NCBI GenBank assembly: GCA_942493245.1
Contig: OW818685.1
Location: 62,001 to 126,000, forward strand
DNA: 64,000 nucleotides
From: DAOPYU01 sp942493245
GTDB taxonomy: Bacteria > Sumerlaeota > Sumerlaeia > UBA8349
Reading direction: 5' to 3'
In this document: one piece after another, positions 54,101 to 61,844 of the stretch
Layout: the number at the start of each line of letters is the position of its first letter
Numbering within the stretch: position 1 is the stretch's first letter
The notes under the pieces: generated by a model
What the model saw: the letters and a program-made list of their open reading frames with translations, nothing else
Told to the model about the DNA's origin: nothing
Databases searched by the model: none
Position numbers and translations under genes: made by a program

Positions 54101-55041
54101 AGATAATTCGCCCGCAACCAGGCGCGGAGATTGTTGGCCCGCGTCTGGCCGGATGCGCCGCCCCCCCATGTGGATTCATTGTACACGGAGACCGTGAAAC
54201 CCCGCGCCTGCTTGTGTGCCACAAAAGCCGCCAGTTTCGTCGAAGCCGTTTGCAGGGACGACGGAATCAGGATGAGATACCCCGTCTTGCCGGACGGCAT
54301 GAGGGAGGGAGCGAGAGTCCCGTCCTCGTCGCGGAGTCCCATCGGAGCGCTGGCATAAGTCCCGGCAGCCTTCGAATAATTCGCCGCAAGCCGGGCCACC
54401 CGTTCCGGCCCGATCTGCCTCGACCAGACCGCCGAAGTCCGGTTCTGGTTGTACACCAGCGAGGCATCCAGAGCCGTCAAGCGTTCCAGGCGCGTTGTCA
54501 CGGCATTGTACCGCACAAGCGGAATGGCGACTTCCACCATTTTCCAGCCGCGCAGGGAACCGCGTGAATTCACCCGGGCCGCCTGAGCGGGCCAGAATGC
54601 GTCATTCAGATAAATGTCCGTATCCTTCCCGTCCTGGATCTTTTTCCCTTCCGGCCAGTCTTCCAGAATTTTGCCGGTTTGGTCCACCGCTCTCGGGGGC
54701 GGCATGGGAGAGACAAGCCACGCCCCCGGTTCCGCCTCATACGAGGCCGTGTTCACCCGGCACTCCACCGTCGCCAGATCCGCATTGGGGGGCAACAGGA
54801 AGGAGAGGACGCGCCACGGGATTTCCGGCTCGCCAGCCGCCGACAGAGAGATCGCGGTTGTATCGAATCCAAACGACGCCACCCCCGGCGCTGTCGGGTG
54901 TGCGGTCACCTGTGCGGCCACCCGGTCGGTTGTTGCGTCTGCCCCGTCGTGAATGACAATTTCTGCGCCCCAGACCCACGAGGTTCCCGGCCCAAGGCCG
55001 AGGAAACAACAGATCACGGCATACATCAGCACTCGCTTCAA
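51163..55041 (-). CDS. Secreted C25 (gingipain-type) cysteine protease with LamG, PA14 and Ig-like modules
   Basis: 1292 residues starting with TTG at 55041; AAGGAG 7 bases upstream decides the start. A signal peptide (1-25) is followed by a propeptide. The C25 domain (about 250-615) has YLILIPSSL, FALLIGDPREN, DYYYAELTG, catalytic His487 in IWNTHGW and Cys518 in CFQGSCDNG. Then come a BACON/Ig-like module (620-720), a LamG/concanavalin-like module (726-920), an Fn3-like module, a PA14 module (about 1030-1160, YTFWIASDDSSLLYLS) and a C-terminal putative Ig domain (WLTLAADGSLSGTPG). No Por-type sorting domain is seen at the end (ARLEVY). Likely degrades protein on glycan-rich surfaces. Confidence 0.93.
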   Translation of the reverse strand: MKRVLMYAVICCFLGLGPGTSWVWGAEIVIHDGADATTDRVAAQVTAHPTAPGVASFGFDTTAISLSAAGEPEIPWRVLSFLLPPNADLATVECRVNTASYEAEPGAWLVSPMPPPRAVDQTGKILEDWPEGKKIQDGKDTDIYLNDAFWPAQAARVNSRGSLRGWKMVEVAIPLVRYNAVTTRLERLTALDASLVYNQNRTSAVWSRQIGPERVARLAANYSKAAGTYASAPMGLRDEDGTLAPSLMPSGKTGYLILIPSSLQTASTKLAAFVAHKQARGFTVSVYNESTWGGGASGQTRANNLRAWLRANYLAKDAKFALLIGDPRENGNLPMKYCLKADEYHPTDYYYAELTGNWDANGNGVYGEEADNPEKMFEVYVGRIPNYGSVTQLDSILQKTMDYENSTDRQWRRNVLLPMVPLDDVTPAYQLGEQIKTDFLEPQGIPSDRIYDKDYGCLPPPEYLRTNAYPANVWRDHDYGLTIWNTHGWAQGASGIISSGETSALDNAHPAACFQGSCDNGYPEYTDNLGYSILVKGGISTIAASRNGWYYVGQGDFTWTSSVGGLGYAWARRILSNGDTNGEANWNSKEELPFWLKNYYVYNFYGDPSLSIFDPVPFTVSPTHHYVRAPRVGAPVSVRRTYTLTNKSTSPINWTVSKTAAWLSNPAPSSGVIAAGGKTTVSVTPAAGWPDMPPGEYSDLLTFTDQTNGNALTTRRYTLDVTAGVMNAWWKLDETDGSIAKDSSQSGNDSLLNGNPLWSAGRFENGLTFDGSDDYTSASALNLNSNTVTFTGWVKRNGTQADWAGLIFCRGGNSCTGLSLRNGGELRYHWDGGRYDFSSKLVVPNGVWTFVALVVEPTKATFYMSNGAGFLTAVDSSTHDPEQFDAAIMLGQDSSGGRFYKGMLDDMRVYNYALSAADLTEVRAGSGRAENPSPADGATAVSYFNIPLNWVSSRNALSHNVYFGTSSTAVSNATPASAEYQGNVTLPTFTAPKTQPKTTYYWRVDEVGLSSVNKGIVWSFTTMPENVILVEYWNDISGETVVDLTRSPNYPNKPTSKSYQESAFELGSNVADHYGARVRALLKAPATGSYTFWIASDDSSLLYLSQTTSPASKLRIASVDGWTDPHAWTTYPAQKSASISLTAGQYYYLEALMKEGEGGDHLAVAWQGPGFSQKVIPASALYPYAPNTAPIFKNNPIQQPAAQVGLPYQGTLAGLATDPDFGQTLILTKLGGPAWLTLAADGSLSGTPGAENVGLNSWIVSVSDGQGATGQATLQVLVDTLPTPQPARLEVY

Positions 55042-55140
55042 GAGGCATCTCCTTCTAACTGTTCTTGTTTACGCTTTCTTTATGTTTATTCTCACGAAGG
55101 CAGGAATGGCGATACCGGGCCACATAAACCCAGCATCCCT

Positions 55141-55169
55141 ATTATCGCATCCTCAAGCGATAATGTCAA
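55141..55169 (-). promoter_or_regulatory. Consensus sigma-70 promoter of the C25 protease gene, with palindromic spacer
   Basis: On the minus strand, TTGACA (55169-55164) and GATAAT (55146-55141) are exactly 17 bases apart, about 100 bases before the TTG start. ATTATCGC (55141-55148) and GCGATAAT (55157-55164) form a perfect 8-bp inverted repeat that spans the spacer and covers the -10 box, as a repressor operator would. Confidence 0.75.
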
Positions 55170-55310
55170 TGTGCGGCGACACGTGGCATGCGCGCTGGCG
55201 CCCGGTCGTTTGGCTGTCCGTCTCGGAATCCGTTGAAATCGCCATTCCCTCTGGTATAGACTTCGGGGAAGCGGGGCGTTCTGCGTCGCGCAACGATTGT
55301 AGGATGGTTG

Positions 55311-56006
55311 ATGGACTCGAACATTTATCTCAGCGGCCAGTATCTTCGGAACAACCCGGACTACCACGTGGCGGACTCCCAGTGGAAAGCCCGGCATATC
55401 CTGAACATGCTGGAGCGCCAGAACCTGCGCGTTTCGTCCGTGTGTGAGGTCGGGTGTGGCGCGGGAGAGATTCTCCACCAACTGCAACTGGCCCTGCCAC
55501 CCGAAACCCGGTTCTGCGGGTACGAAATCTCTCCGCAGGCCTTCGAGATCAGCCGGTCACGCCAGAATGAACGGCTGACCTACCACTGTGGAGACTTCCT
55601 GGCGCAGGAGACGGAGGTTTTCGACCTGCTTCTCTGCATGGATGTCTTTGAACACGTGGAAGATTATCTGGGGTTTCTGCGGCGGTTACAGCCGAGGGCG
55701 CGCGTGAAAATTTTCCATATCCCGCTGGATATGTCCGCCCTGAGCGTGCTGATGGGGTCCACTATTCTCAAGCGCCGGAAGAAAATCGGCCACCTGCATT
55801 ATTTCATGAAAGAGACCGCGCTCCTGACTCTGCAGGATGCGGGGTATCAGATTGTGGATTGTTTCTACACCCCGGTTGCCATCGAGCAGAAGAAAGACCT
55901 CAAGTCCCGGTTGGCCAAACCCTTTCGCCAGGCGCTCTTTCGCCTGAACCCCGACCTGGCGGCCCGGCTGCTCGGTGGGTTCTCGCTCCTCGTGCTCGTG
56001 CGGTGA
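55311..56006 (+). CDS. Class I SAM-dependent methyltransferase
   Basis: 231 residues from the ATG at 55311 (a TTG just before gives one more residue). VCEVGCGAGEILHQL is motif I, binding SAM; GYEISPQA supplies the acidic residue after strand 2; FDLLLCMDVFEHVEDYLGFL is the VFEHV motif common in UbiE/UbiG-like methyltransferases. The later part has HIPLDMSALSVL and HLHYFMKET, a pattern often seen in methyltransferases of glycan or cell-surface clusters. The substrate cannot be given. It is divergent from the C25 protease gene; their promoters share the 270-base spacer. Confidence 0.88.
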   Translation: MDSNIYLSGQYLRNNPDYHVADSQWKARHILNMLERQNLRVSSVCEVGCGAGEILHQLQLALPPETRFCGYEISPQAFEISRSRQNERLTYHCGDFLAQETEVFDLLLCMDVFEHVEDYLGFLRRLQPRARVKIFHIPLDMSALSVLMGSTILKRRKKIGHLHYFMKETALLTLQDAGYQIVDCFYTPVAIEQKKDLKSRLAKPFRQALFRLNPDLAARLLGGFSLLVLVR

Positions 56007-56102
56007 TCGTCTTTTTATGAACGAGAAACGGACATTCCCTCTTTTTCATCCGAAGCCGCATTCAAAGTGAAAGAGATTCTTGTGAGACAGGAAAACGACA
56101 GA

Positions 56103-56172
56103 TTGAACCGCGAAAGACGCGAAAAGCGCGAAAAGACAGCGTCTTTGCGTCTTTCGCGCTTTTCACGGTTCA
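56103..56172. repeat. Long inverted repeat TTGAACCGCGAAAGACGCG type
   Basis: 56103-56137 and 56141-56172 are imperfect inverted arms (TTGAACCGCGAAAGACGCG to GTGAAAAGCGCG on the opposite strand) forming a hairpin of about 30 bp. It sits between the methyltransferase stop and the GH95 remnant and may serve as the 3' end for both. Confidence 0.65.
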
Positions 56173-56185
56173 ATAAATCGTCCTG

Positions 56186-56534
56186 TTATTCCCACTTCAA
56201 GACCCGTTTCTCTCCGGCCTTGAATTCGAGGGTTTGGACTTTTTCCCCAGACCGCACCCGGCAGGTCCCCGCCCGGTCCGCCGAGCCAAAGCGTCTCCTC
56301 GTTGAACTGCAACCGCTCCTGGTCCGGCCCGCCGAACACCATCGCGCCCAGTCGGCCATTGCCCACCGGTAATGCGGCCACCCACGCTTTCGCGGGTTGG
56401 GGATACCAGAGAATCATCGGGTTTTGTCCAAGTCTTTTGTTCCGCAATTGCGGCGCCGAATTTCCCTCCGCTCCCCACATCCAGCCGGTTCCAGACACCA
56501 TCAACAAGACCGCCAGCAGCACCATGCGACGCAT
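56186..56534 (-). pseudogene. GH95 alpha-L-fucosidase remnant: both ends kept, middle deleted
   Basis: From the ATG at 56534 (GAGG upstream) the frame encodes a signal peptide and the GH95 start: MILWYPQPAKAWVAALPVGN, then GRLGAMVFGG and LQFNEETLWLGGPGG. Directly after that, in another frame, comes the typical GH95 end: VRSGEKVQTLEFKAGEKRVL then KWE and a TAA at 56186-56188. About 650 residues are missing between, with the junction near 56265-56285. The remaining open frame (ending at 56163) shows no domain and cannot fold as an enzyme. This is a clear internal-deletion pseudogene. Confidence 0.8.
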
Positions 56535-56592
56535 ACGCCCACCTCTTGGGAAAAATGAAGTCACAAAACCCCCGCCTGCAAGAAAACCCGTT

Positions 56593-57429
56593 TCACTCCC
56601 CGGGTAAGAATTCCAATACCGCCAGAACCGGCCGATGGTCGGAAACCTCCGGCTCCGGCAAAACCCGGCATTCCACCACCCGCCAGCGATTCGCCGGACG
56701 GAACAGCACGTGGTCTATCCGATTGGATGGACGATCCGCCGGGCAACTCGGTTCCGCCGCTGCGCCGTTCTTTTCCGTGTTACCCCAACTGCGCAAGAGT
56801 TCCTGGAAGGCCGTTTCCTGAAATTCCGCGTTCAGGTCTCCGGCCAGAAGCGCCGGCGTTTCTGGAGACGCTTCAAACTGCTTTTCGATATCGCGGACCG
56901 ATTCCTCGCGCCGCTGGGCGTTCAGGTCCAGATGGGTGGCCAGAAAGGCAAACTCGCCGCCTGGTGTCTTCAGGTCCATCCAGAGCAGAGCGCGCTTTTC
57001 GCCGCCCGGCAGCGGGATTGTCCGGGGGGGGCGCACGGCTTCCAGGCGCGTCAGGATCGCGTTTCCATATTGTCCCCCTCCGAACTCTATCGCCCGACCG
57101 AATGCCACCCGCATCCCCGTGAGACGGGCCAGTTCCTCGGCCTGGTCCACGCCTTTCACCCGGCTTGTCCGGCAGTCCACTTCCTGTACGGCGACCACAT
57201 CCGCCCGGGCTTCACGAATCACCCGCGCGGCCCGTTCCAAATCTACCTGACCGTCGGCTCCCTCACCGTGGCGGATGTTATACGTCAGAACCCGCAGCCG
57301 CACCCCTTCACGGGATTCCGGGGATTTTCGGTGAACACAGGCCGCCACAGCGATCAGGGCCAAAACCAGGCCGATATTCCCGATCCAGAATCGAATCCCT
57401 GTCCCCCGTCTTTCACCCGGCATCGCCAT
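56593..57429 (-). CDS. Endonuclease/exonuclease/phosphatase-family lipoprotein
   Basis: 278 residues from the ATG at 57429, with AAGGAG 7 bases upstream. The N-terminus is a lipoprotein signal ending in VAAC (Cys31). The rest is the EEP fold (PF03372): LTYNIRHGEG, VVAVQEVDCRT (metal-binding Glu), GQYGNAILTR, FLATHLDLNAQ, LLAGDLNAE, RIDHVLF and VSDHRPVLAVLEF hold all catalytic Asp, Asn, Glu and His residues. Such exported members include phosphodiesterases and sphingomyelinase-like phosphatases as well as nucleases, so the substrate is open. It follows no operon partner; fliW lies upstream with a terminator between. Confidence 0.9.
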   Translation of the reverse strand: MAMPGERRGTGIRFWIGNIGLVLALIAVAACVHRKSPESREGVRLRVLTYNIRHGEGADGQVDLERAARVIREARADVVAVQEVDCRTSRVKGVDQAEELARLTGMRVAFGRAIEFGGGQYGNAILTRLEAVRPPRTIPLPGGEKRALLWMDLKTPGGEFAFLATHLDLNAQRREESVRDIEKQFEASPETPALLAGDLNAEFQETAFQELLRSWGNTEKNGAAAEPSCPADRPSNRIDHVLFRPANRWRVVECRVLPEPEVSDHRPVLAVLEFLPGE

Positions 57430-57481
57430 TCGTCCATCTCCTTCCGTTTCCTGTCGGAATCCTTCGACTGCCCCTCCAAAC

Positions 57482-57512
57482 AAAAAGCGCGGAATCTTCT
57501 CATTCCGCGCTT
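57482..57512 (-). terminator. Intrinsic terminator of the csrA-fliW unit
   Basis: On the minus strand AAGCGCGGAAT (57512-57502) pairs with ATTCCGCGCTT (57495-57485) around a 6-base loop, then TTTTTG follows. It lies 44 bases after the fliW stop and before the lipoprotein gene. Confidence 0.88.
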
Positions 57513-57555
57513 CATATCATCTCTTTTCGGTTTCTCTTTCTTCGATCCCTCCGCT

Positions 57556-58017
57556 TCAGGAAACGGTTCCTTCTTCCTCGACTTCCTGAAAAATGCGGTG
57601 CTGGATCGGGTACTCTTCGTTCGAGAGAACGATTTGCTGTCCCACACGCGTGTCGAGCCGCACCACGATGGGGGCGCGCAGGTTGGCGGTCATATGAATC
57701 GGGTTGTCGCGCGGAATGTTCACGATCACCATCATGGCAAAGTTTTCATCGTCGAACTTTTCCGCGCCCATCTCGCGGGTCGCTTCTTCGTCAAAACAGA
57801 CCTCGTATCCCGAGACAAGCAAGTGTGGATCCATGACCACAAAGGCCAGCGAGGGGTCTTCGATCGCCTGAAGCCACTTGAAAGGGGTGCCTTCCGCGTC
57901 GTGTTCGAGCAGGACAAACCGAGAGGACTCCGGGAAACCCAGAATGCCTTGGGGGAGGGTGATAGCATCGCTGTCGGGTAATTCCAACTCCCCGAAGCGC
58001 GTCGTGCGAAATTTCAT
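57556..58017 (-). CDS. fliW: Flagellar assembly factor FliW
   Basis: 153 residues from the ATG at 58017. FliW binds flagellin and also CsrA, relieving CsrA repression of flagellin mRNA when flagellin is used up. Family marks: ITLPQGILGFPESSRFVLL (LPxGLxGFP), FKWLQAIEDPSLAFVV, NIPRDNPIHMTANLRAPIVV and RVGQQIVLSNEEYPIQHRI. The ATG overlaps the csrA stop by four bases (ATGA), so translation is coupled. The ribosome site GAGGAGGGAAG sits inside the csrA coding end and holds two GGA triplets, the CsrA-recognition core. Confidence 0.95.
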   Translation of the reverse strand: MKFRTTRFGELELPDSDAITLPQGILGFPESSRFVLLEHDAEGTPFKWLQAIEDPSLAFVVMDPHLLVSGYEVCFDEEATREMGAEKFDDENFAMMVIVNIPRDNPIHMTANLRAPIVVRLDTRVGQQIVLSNEEYPIQHRIFQEVEEEGTVS

Positions 58018-58286
58018 GGTTTCGGCTTCCCTCCTCTGCTCAAATCCCGCTTGTGGCCCTGTTTTTGCCACAGATCCTGCACCAGAGCCTTGTCCAACGC
58101 CTGCACTTGAGCGGCCTGGGTGTTCTGTTCCTCGATCTGCTCATAGACTTCCTGACGATGCACACTCACATTGCGCGGCGCCGTGATTCCGAGACGAACC
58201 TGATTCCCCCGGATATCAATCACCGAGATCGCGATGTTGTCGCCGATCCGTATCGTCTCACCCGACTTGCGTGTTAAAATCAGCAT
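58014..58286 (-). CDS. csrA: Carbon storage / translational regulator CsrA
   Basis: 90 residues. CsrA is a dimeric RNA-binding protein that blocks ribosome sites with GGA motifs. MLILTRKSGETIRIGDNIAI and VRLGITAPRNVSVHRQEVYEQI carry the RNA-contacting N-terminal strand and the critical Arg in NVSVHR. The C-terminus extends about 30 residues beyond the enterobacterial length (EEQNTQAAQVQALDKALVQD), as in bacteria whose CsrA is regulated by FliW through the extended tail. It is the first gene of a pair with fliW, the reverse of the order in Bacillus. Confidence 0.96.
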   Translation of the reverse strand: MLILTRKSGETIRIGDNIAISVIDIRGNQVRLGITAPRNVSVHRQEVYEQIEEQNTQAAQVQALDKALVQDLWQKQGHKRDLSRGGKPKP

Positions 58287-58375
58287 CTTCGCTCACCCCG
58301 TCGCCACGTCCAACCCACTTGGAGAAACACCTGTGCGCATCCTAACGGCGCTCCAGACGCCCCGCAAGCGTTTTC

Positions 58376-58876
58376 TTAAGAATCGAACCGTGATTTCTCC
58401 AGAAATACCAGCCCCACTCCCGATGTGGAAGCGGGCGGTTCCACAATCCGGTACCCCAACTTCTCGTATAGCGCAATGTTCCGAACGCTTTTGTAACCCG
58501 TAAAAAGGCGGTATTTCCGCGCGTTCGGGAAGCGCGCCTCGATGGATCCCATCAACAGCCGACCCAATCCCCGATTGCGGCAGTCCGGATGAACCACCAG
58601 TCGCCCGATCGAGCACACCCCCTCGGAATCGCTCCGGCCCCGGACACTGCCGACGATCCGCCCGGTCTCCACCGCCTTCAGAAACGTTTTCTCGCGAAAC
58701 TCCCGCTGGATTTCGTCAAGAGTCTGTTTCAGCGGGGGGATATCGAAGTCGTTGTAGAGTTCCGCTTCTTCTTGGAACGCGATTTTCTGGAGCGTCAGAA
58801 TTTCCTCCAGGTCGTGTTCCTGCGCCTCCTCCACTGTCCCCATTCCGATTCGCCCTCGATCTCGTTCCGTATGCAT
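58376..58876 (-). CDS. GNAT-family N-acetyltransferase
   Basis: 166 residues from the ATG at 58876 (AAGAGAGG upstream); a frame to 58933 is less likely. VGSVRGRSDSEGVCSIGRLVVHPDCRNRGLGRLLMGSIEARF contains the beta-4 strand and the R/Q-x-x-G-x-G/A acetyl-CoA loop (NRGLGRLL). ALYEKLGYRIVE closes the fold. The target is unknown; free amino compounds, antibiotics or protein N-termini are all possible. It lies between flgL and csrA on the same strand, so it may be co-transcribed with flagellar genes without having a flagellar role. Confidence 0.88.
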   Translation of the reverse strand: MHTERDRGRIGMGTVEEAQEHDLEEILTLQKIAFQEEAELYNDFDIPPLKQTLDEIQREFREKTFLKAVETGRIVGSVRGRSDSEGVCSIGRLVVHPDCRNRGLGRLLMGSIEARFPNARKYRLFTGYKSVRNIALYEKLGYRIVEPPASTSGVGLVFLEKSRFDS

Positions 58877-58975
58877 GGATACGCCTCTCTTCACTCCCTC
58901 AGAGTAGCAGCGGGAGCGAAAAAAGGCGATCATCGAATTGTTGCCGCAAGAGAACCCGCCCCAACGAGGCAGGTA

Positions 58976-60142
58976 TCAACTCAGGAAGTCCATCAGGCTG
59001 GGTTGAATCACTTTCGCCGTGGCCGCCAGGACGGCCTGGTAGGCGTTTTCCTGCTTGTTCAGATTCGTGATCGCTTCCGTGATATCCACGTCGCGCGTCT
59101 CGGTCAGGAGCGTGCTGAGTTCGAGTTTGATGTCCTCGAGACGGTCCGTGGATTTCTCGAACTTGTTCGCCCGCGCGCCCACTTCCGACTGCATGCCCGC
59201 CGTCTGCTCGACCGCCTGATCGAAGGCGGTCAAAAGAGTCTGGATTGCGGGCTGGTCGTTGTTGCGGAGCGCCACGTTCGCCTGTTCGAAGATGTCGAAC
59301 AGATTCACGCCATTGGGAATCCCCGCGCCCAGAAACGCCCGGTCGCCCGTGTAATTGACCTGCTGGAAAATATCGCGTTCCATTTCCAGCTGAACCACAC
59401 CCGAGTCGCCCACATAAGCGCCCGCCGGCACCGTCGAAATATCAAACGTGTCGCCCGCCGCAGGCGTGTTGGAAATCTGAAGCATCAAACCATCGAACAC
59501 GATGTTGGCGTCCGGTGTATAAGTGTTCCCTGCCGAAACCGGAATGCCGGTTGTCGTGTTCAACACGTCGTAGGTGTTCGCGCCCGTGAACGTGATGCGA
59601 TAGGCGTCCCCGGTCACGAGAGCCGTGTCGCTCACGGCCTGCGACGTGACCGCGCCCGTTCCCGTATTGCCGGCTCCGGCGGTGGCCGCCACCTGGATAT
59701 CCACAAATGGCGCCGTGTCGTCCGCGTACCCCGCGAAGAGAAAACGGTCCGAGTACTGCAGGTTGCCGATCACCGTCAGCTGGCTGGCCAGCGAGACGAT
59801 TTCGATCCGGGCGGCCTCTCGAGTCTCCTCCGTCGAGGTGGCGCTGTTGGCCGCGCCCACCAGGAGCGATTTGGCGCGCTTCAGGACCGAGATCATGTCG
59901 TCGAAAGCGCCGTCGTAGAGATTGCAGAACGTCGTGCCGTTATCGAGGTTCGCGAGAAACTGTTCCTGACTCTGAATGAGACCCTGGGTGTTGAGCAAAC
60001 GGCCCGCGCCCACCGGATCGTCCGACAGGTGATTGATCTGCTTCTGGCTCGCCATGATTTCCTGGACCTGCAACAGATTCGATACACTCGTCTGCATCGT
60101 CCGGCGCGAGTTTTCAAACATGTAATTGGTCGAGATGCGCAT
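58976..60142 (-). CDS. flgL: Flagellar hook-filament junction protein FlgL
   Basis: 388 residues. MRISTNYMFENSRRTMQTSVSNLLQVQEIMASQKQINHLSDDPVGAGRLL is the D0 helix typical of FlgL and flagellin, and the C-terminal DITEAITNLNKQENAYQAVLAATAKVIQPSLMDFL is the matching helix. FlgL links the hook to the filament (HAP3). A central insert (about 170-240: YRITFTGANTYDVLNTT, then PAAGDTFDI) is closely related to an insert in FlgK. It follows flgK by 28 bases in the operon. Slightly longer than enterobacterial FlgL because of this insert. Confidence 0.94.
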   Translation of the reverse strand: MRISTNYMFENSRRTMQTSVSNLLQVQEIMASQKQINHLSDDPVGAGRLLNTQGLIQSQEQFLANLDNGTTFCNLYDGAFDDMISVLKRAKSLLVGAANSATSTEETREAARIEIVSLASQLTVIGNLQYSDRFLFAGYADDTAPFVDIQVAATAGAGNTGTGAVTSQAVSDTALVTGDAYRITFTGANTYDVLNTTTGIPVSAGNTYTPDANIVFDGLMLQISNTPAAGDTFDISTVPAGAYVGDSGVVQLEMERDIFQQVNYTGDRAFLGAGIPNGVNLFDIFEQANVALRNNDQPAIQTLLTAFDQAVEQTAGMQSEVGARANKFEKSTDRLEDIKLELSTLLTETRDVDITEAITNLNKQENAYQAVLAATAKVIQPSLMDFLS

Positions 60143-60170
60143 GGTCGTTCTCCCCTTCGTTTCCCGCTTC

Positions 60171-61817
60171 TTACCGAATCATGTCAATGGTGGTCGCCAT
60201 CATTTCATCGGCAATCTGGATCACCTTCGCCGAGGCCTGATAGGCGCGTTGATACACCATCAGAACGGTGCTTTCCTCGTCGAGGTTCACACCCGAGACG
60301 CTTTCGGTGAGCGTTGTCACCTGATTCAGAAGCGCATCCTGGCTGTCGTACTGATTGTTTGCGGAGGCGGCTTCCGTTCCCAGGTTGGTGATGATCGTCT
60401 TGTAGTATTGCTGGAAACTCACCGTCGAGTTGCTCGCCAGCGCCTGCGTCTGCAACGCGATCAGGCGCAACGCATTCTGGTTATCGCCGCTCAGTCCCGT
60501 AAAACCGGCCGCGATCACATCGGTCGAGTTTTGCAGCGCGGTTGAAATTTCAACGTTTTCGCTGGCGTTCTCATACATATTGACCCGGAAATAGTCCCCC
60601 GCCACAGGTGGCCCGCTCGCGTTATCGAGCGTTATGGAGAGTCCGCCGAACGAGATTGACGCGCCGGGAGTGTAAGCTCCCGAGGCGACCGTGGCGCCCG
60701 CCGTCGTGTTGACCACTTCATACGTTCCGGGCGATGTGAAGCGAATTTCGTAGTCGTCGAGGTTCAATTGTGTTTCATCCGTGACCACCGCCGACACGAT
60801 CCCTACGCCTCCCTGTGAGTTTTCCCCCACATGCGTGAAGACCGGCAACGTCTCGAAGAAATTCCGCCCCGTCACGCCATCCAGTCCTGTTCCGGCGCGG
60901 TGCTGTTCGTTGAACGCCAGCACAAAATCCGCCGCCAGACGGTCTATCTTTCGCAACTCGGCGGGCACCAGTTTGTCGCGGATCTCGATGGCCGCGCCCA
61001 GGCGCCCTTTCGTCATCTGACTCGTAATATCCATCGCCGCGCCCGTGTCGGAAACCCAGTACACGTCGCGCTTGTTATCGTTTGTCACATCGGGACGCGA
61101 CTCCAGCTGGTAAGTCTGCACACCCGCCACCAGCGGCATGCCCGCTTCGATGAACAGCATGAACGTGCCCCGTTCATCCTCTCCCTGCGCCACCGGCAGA
61201 ATCTCCGACAGCTGCCGCACCAGTTCGTCCCGGTCATTGTACAGATCGTTCAGCGCGATCTCGTCGTTGCGGGTCATGGCGATTGCCTGATTCTTCGCCC
61301 CAATCCGGCGAATCAGGTCGTTGGCCGTTTCGACGTTGGTATCAATCGCCTTGTCCTGATCCGCAACCTGCAGGGCCATCTGGTCGTGGTAATACTCAAA
61401 CACAGAGGCCATGCTCTCGCCCCGTCCCCGCAGCGTCGTGCGCTCCGCTTCGCCTCCGGGCGCCGCGCTCAAGTCCTGGAGCGCCTCGAAAAAATCGTTG
61501 ATCTCGGCGTCCAGACCCCGGTTTGTGGTCTCATTCATCAATTCTTCGAGCTGCTGGTAGCATCGTGCGCGGTCGGTCTGTTGCGCATATGACGACGTGA
61601 CTCCGAGCAATCGCTTCTGCACCAGGGGCTCAATCGTTCGCTCGATGGACTCAACCCGCACCCCCATTCCATAGGGCATGTTCACCTGATTCACGCGCTG
61701 GCGCTTGTAGCCCTCGGTGTTCACGTTGGCCACGTTGTGACCGGTGATGTGCAAGCCCAACTGGCTCGTCATCAAGCCCTGCCGCGCGATGCTCAGTGTG
61801 GATTGAACAGAAGACAT
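60171..61817 (-). CDS. flgK: Flagellar hook-associated protein 1, FlgK
   Basis: 548 residues. The N-terminus (STLSIARQGLMTSQLGLHIT then GHNVANVNTEGYKRQRV) has the rod/hook signature, and the C-terminus (DEESTVLMVYQRAYQASAKVIQIADEM) is the FlgE/FlgK end helix. Middle parts RGLDAEINDFFEALQDLSA and ALNDLYNDRDELVRQLSE are FlgK-specific. It forms the first ring between hook and filament. The insert around 370-425 (YEIRFTSPGTYEVVNTTAGA, then GDYFRV) matches that in FlgL. Located between flgN, its export chaperone, and flgL, in usual order. Confidence 0.95.
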   Translation of the reverse strand: MSSVQSTLSIARQGLMTSQLGLHITGHNVANVNTEGYKRQRVNQVNMPYGMGVRVESIERTIEPLVQKRLLGVTSSYAQQTDRARCYQQLEELMNETTNRGLDAEINDFFEALQDLSAAPGGEAERTTLRGRGESMASVFEYYHDQMALQVADQDKAIDTNVETANDLIRRIGAKNQAIAMTRNDEIALNDLYNDRDELVRQLSEILPVAQGEDERGTFMLFIEAGMPLVAGVQTYQLESRPDVTNDNKRDVYWVSDTGAAMDITSQMTKGRLGAAIEIRDKLVPAELRKIDRLAADFVLAFNEQHRAGTGLDGVTGRNFFETLPVFTHVGENSQGGVGIVSAVVTDETQLNLDDYEIRFTSPGTYEVVNTTAGATVASGAYTPGASISFGGLSITLDNASGPPVAGDYFRVNMYENASENVEISTALQNSTDVIAAGFTGLSGDNQNALRLIALQTQALASNSTVSFQQYYKTIITNLGTEAASANNQYDSQDALLNQVTTLTESVSGVNLDEESTVLMVYQRAYQASAKVIQIADEMMATTIDMIR

Positions 61818-61844
61818 GGCTCCGTTCCCTTTCCCGCCCCGTGC

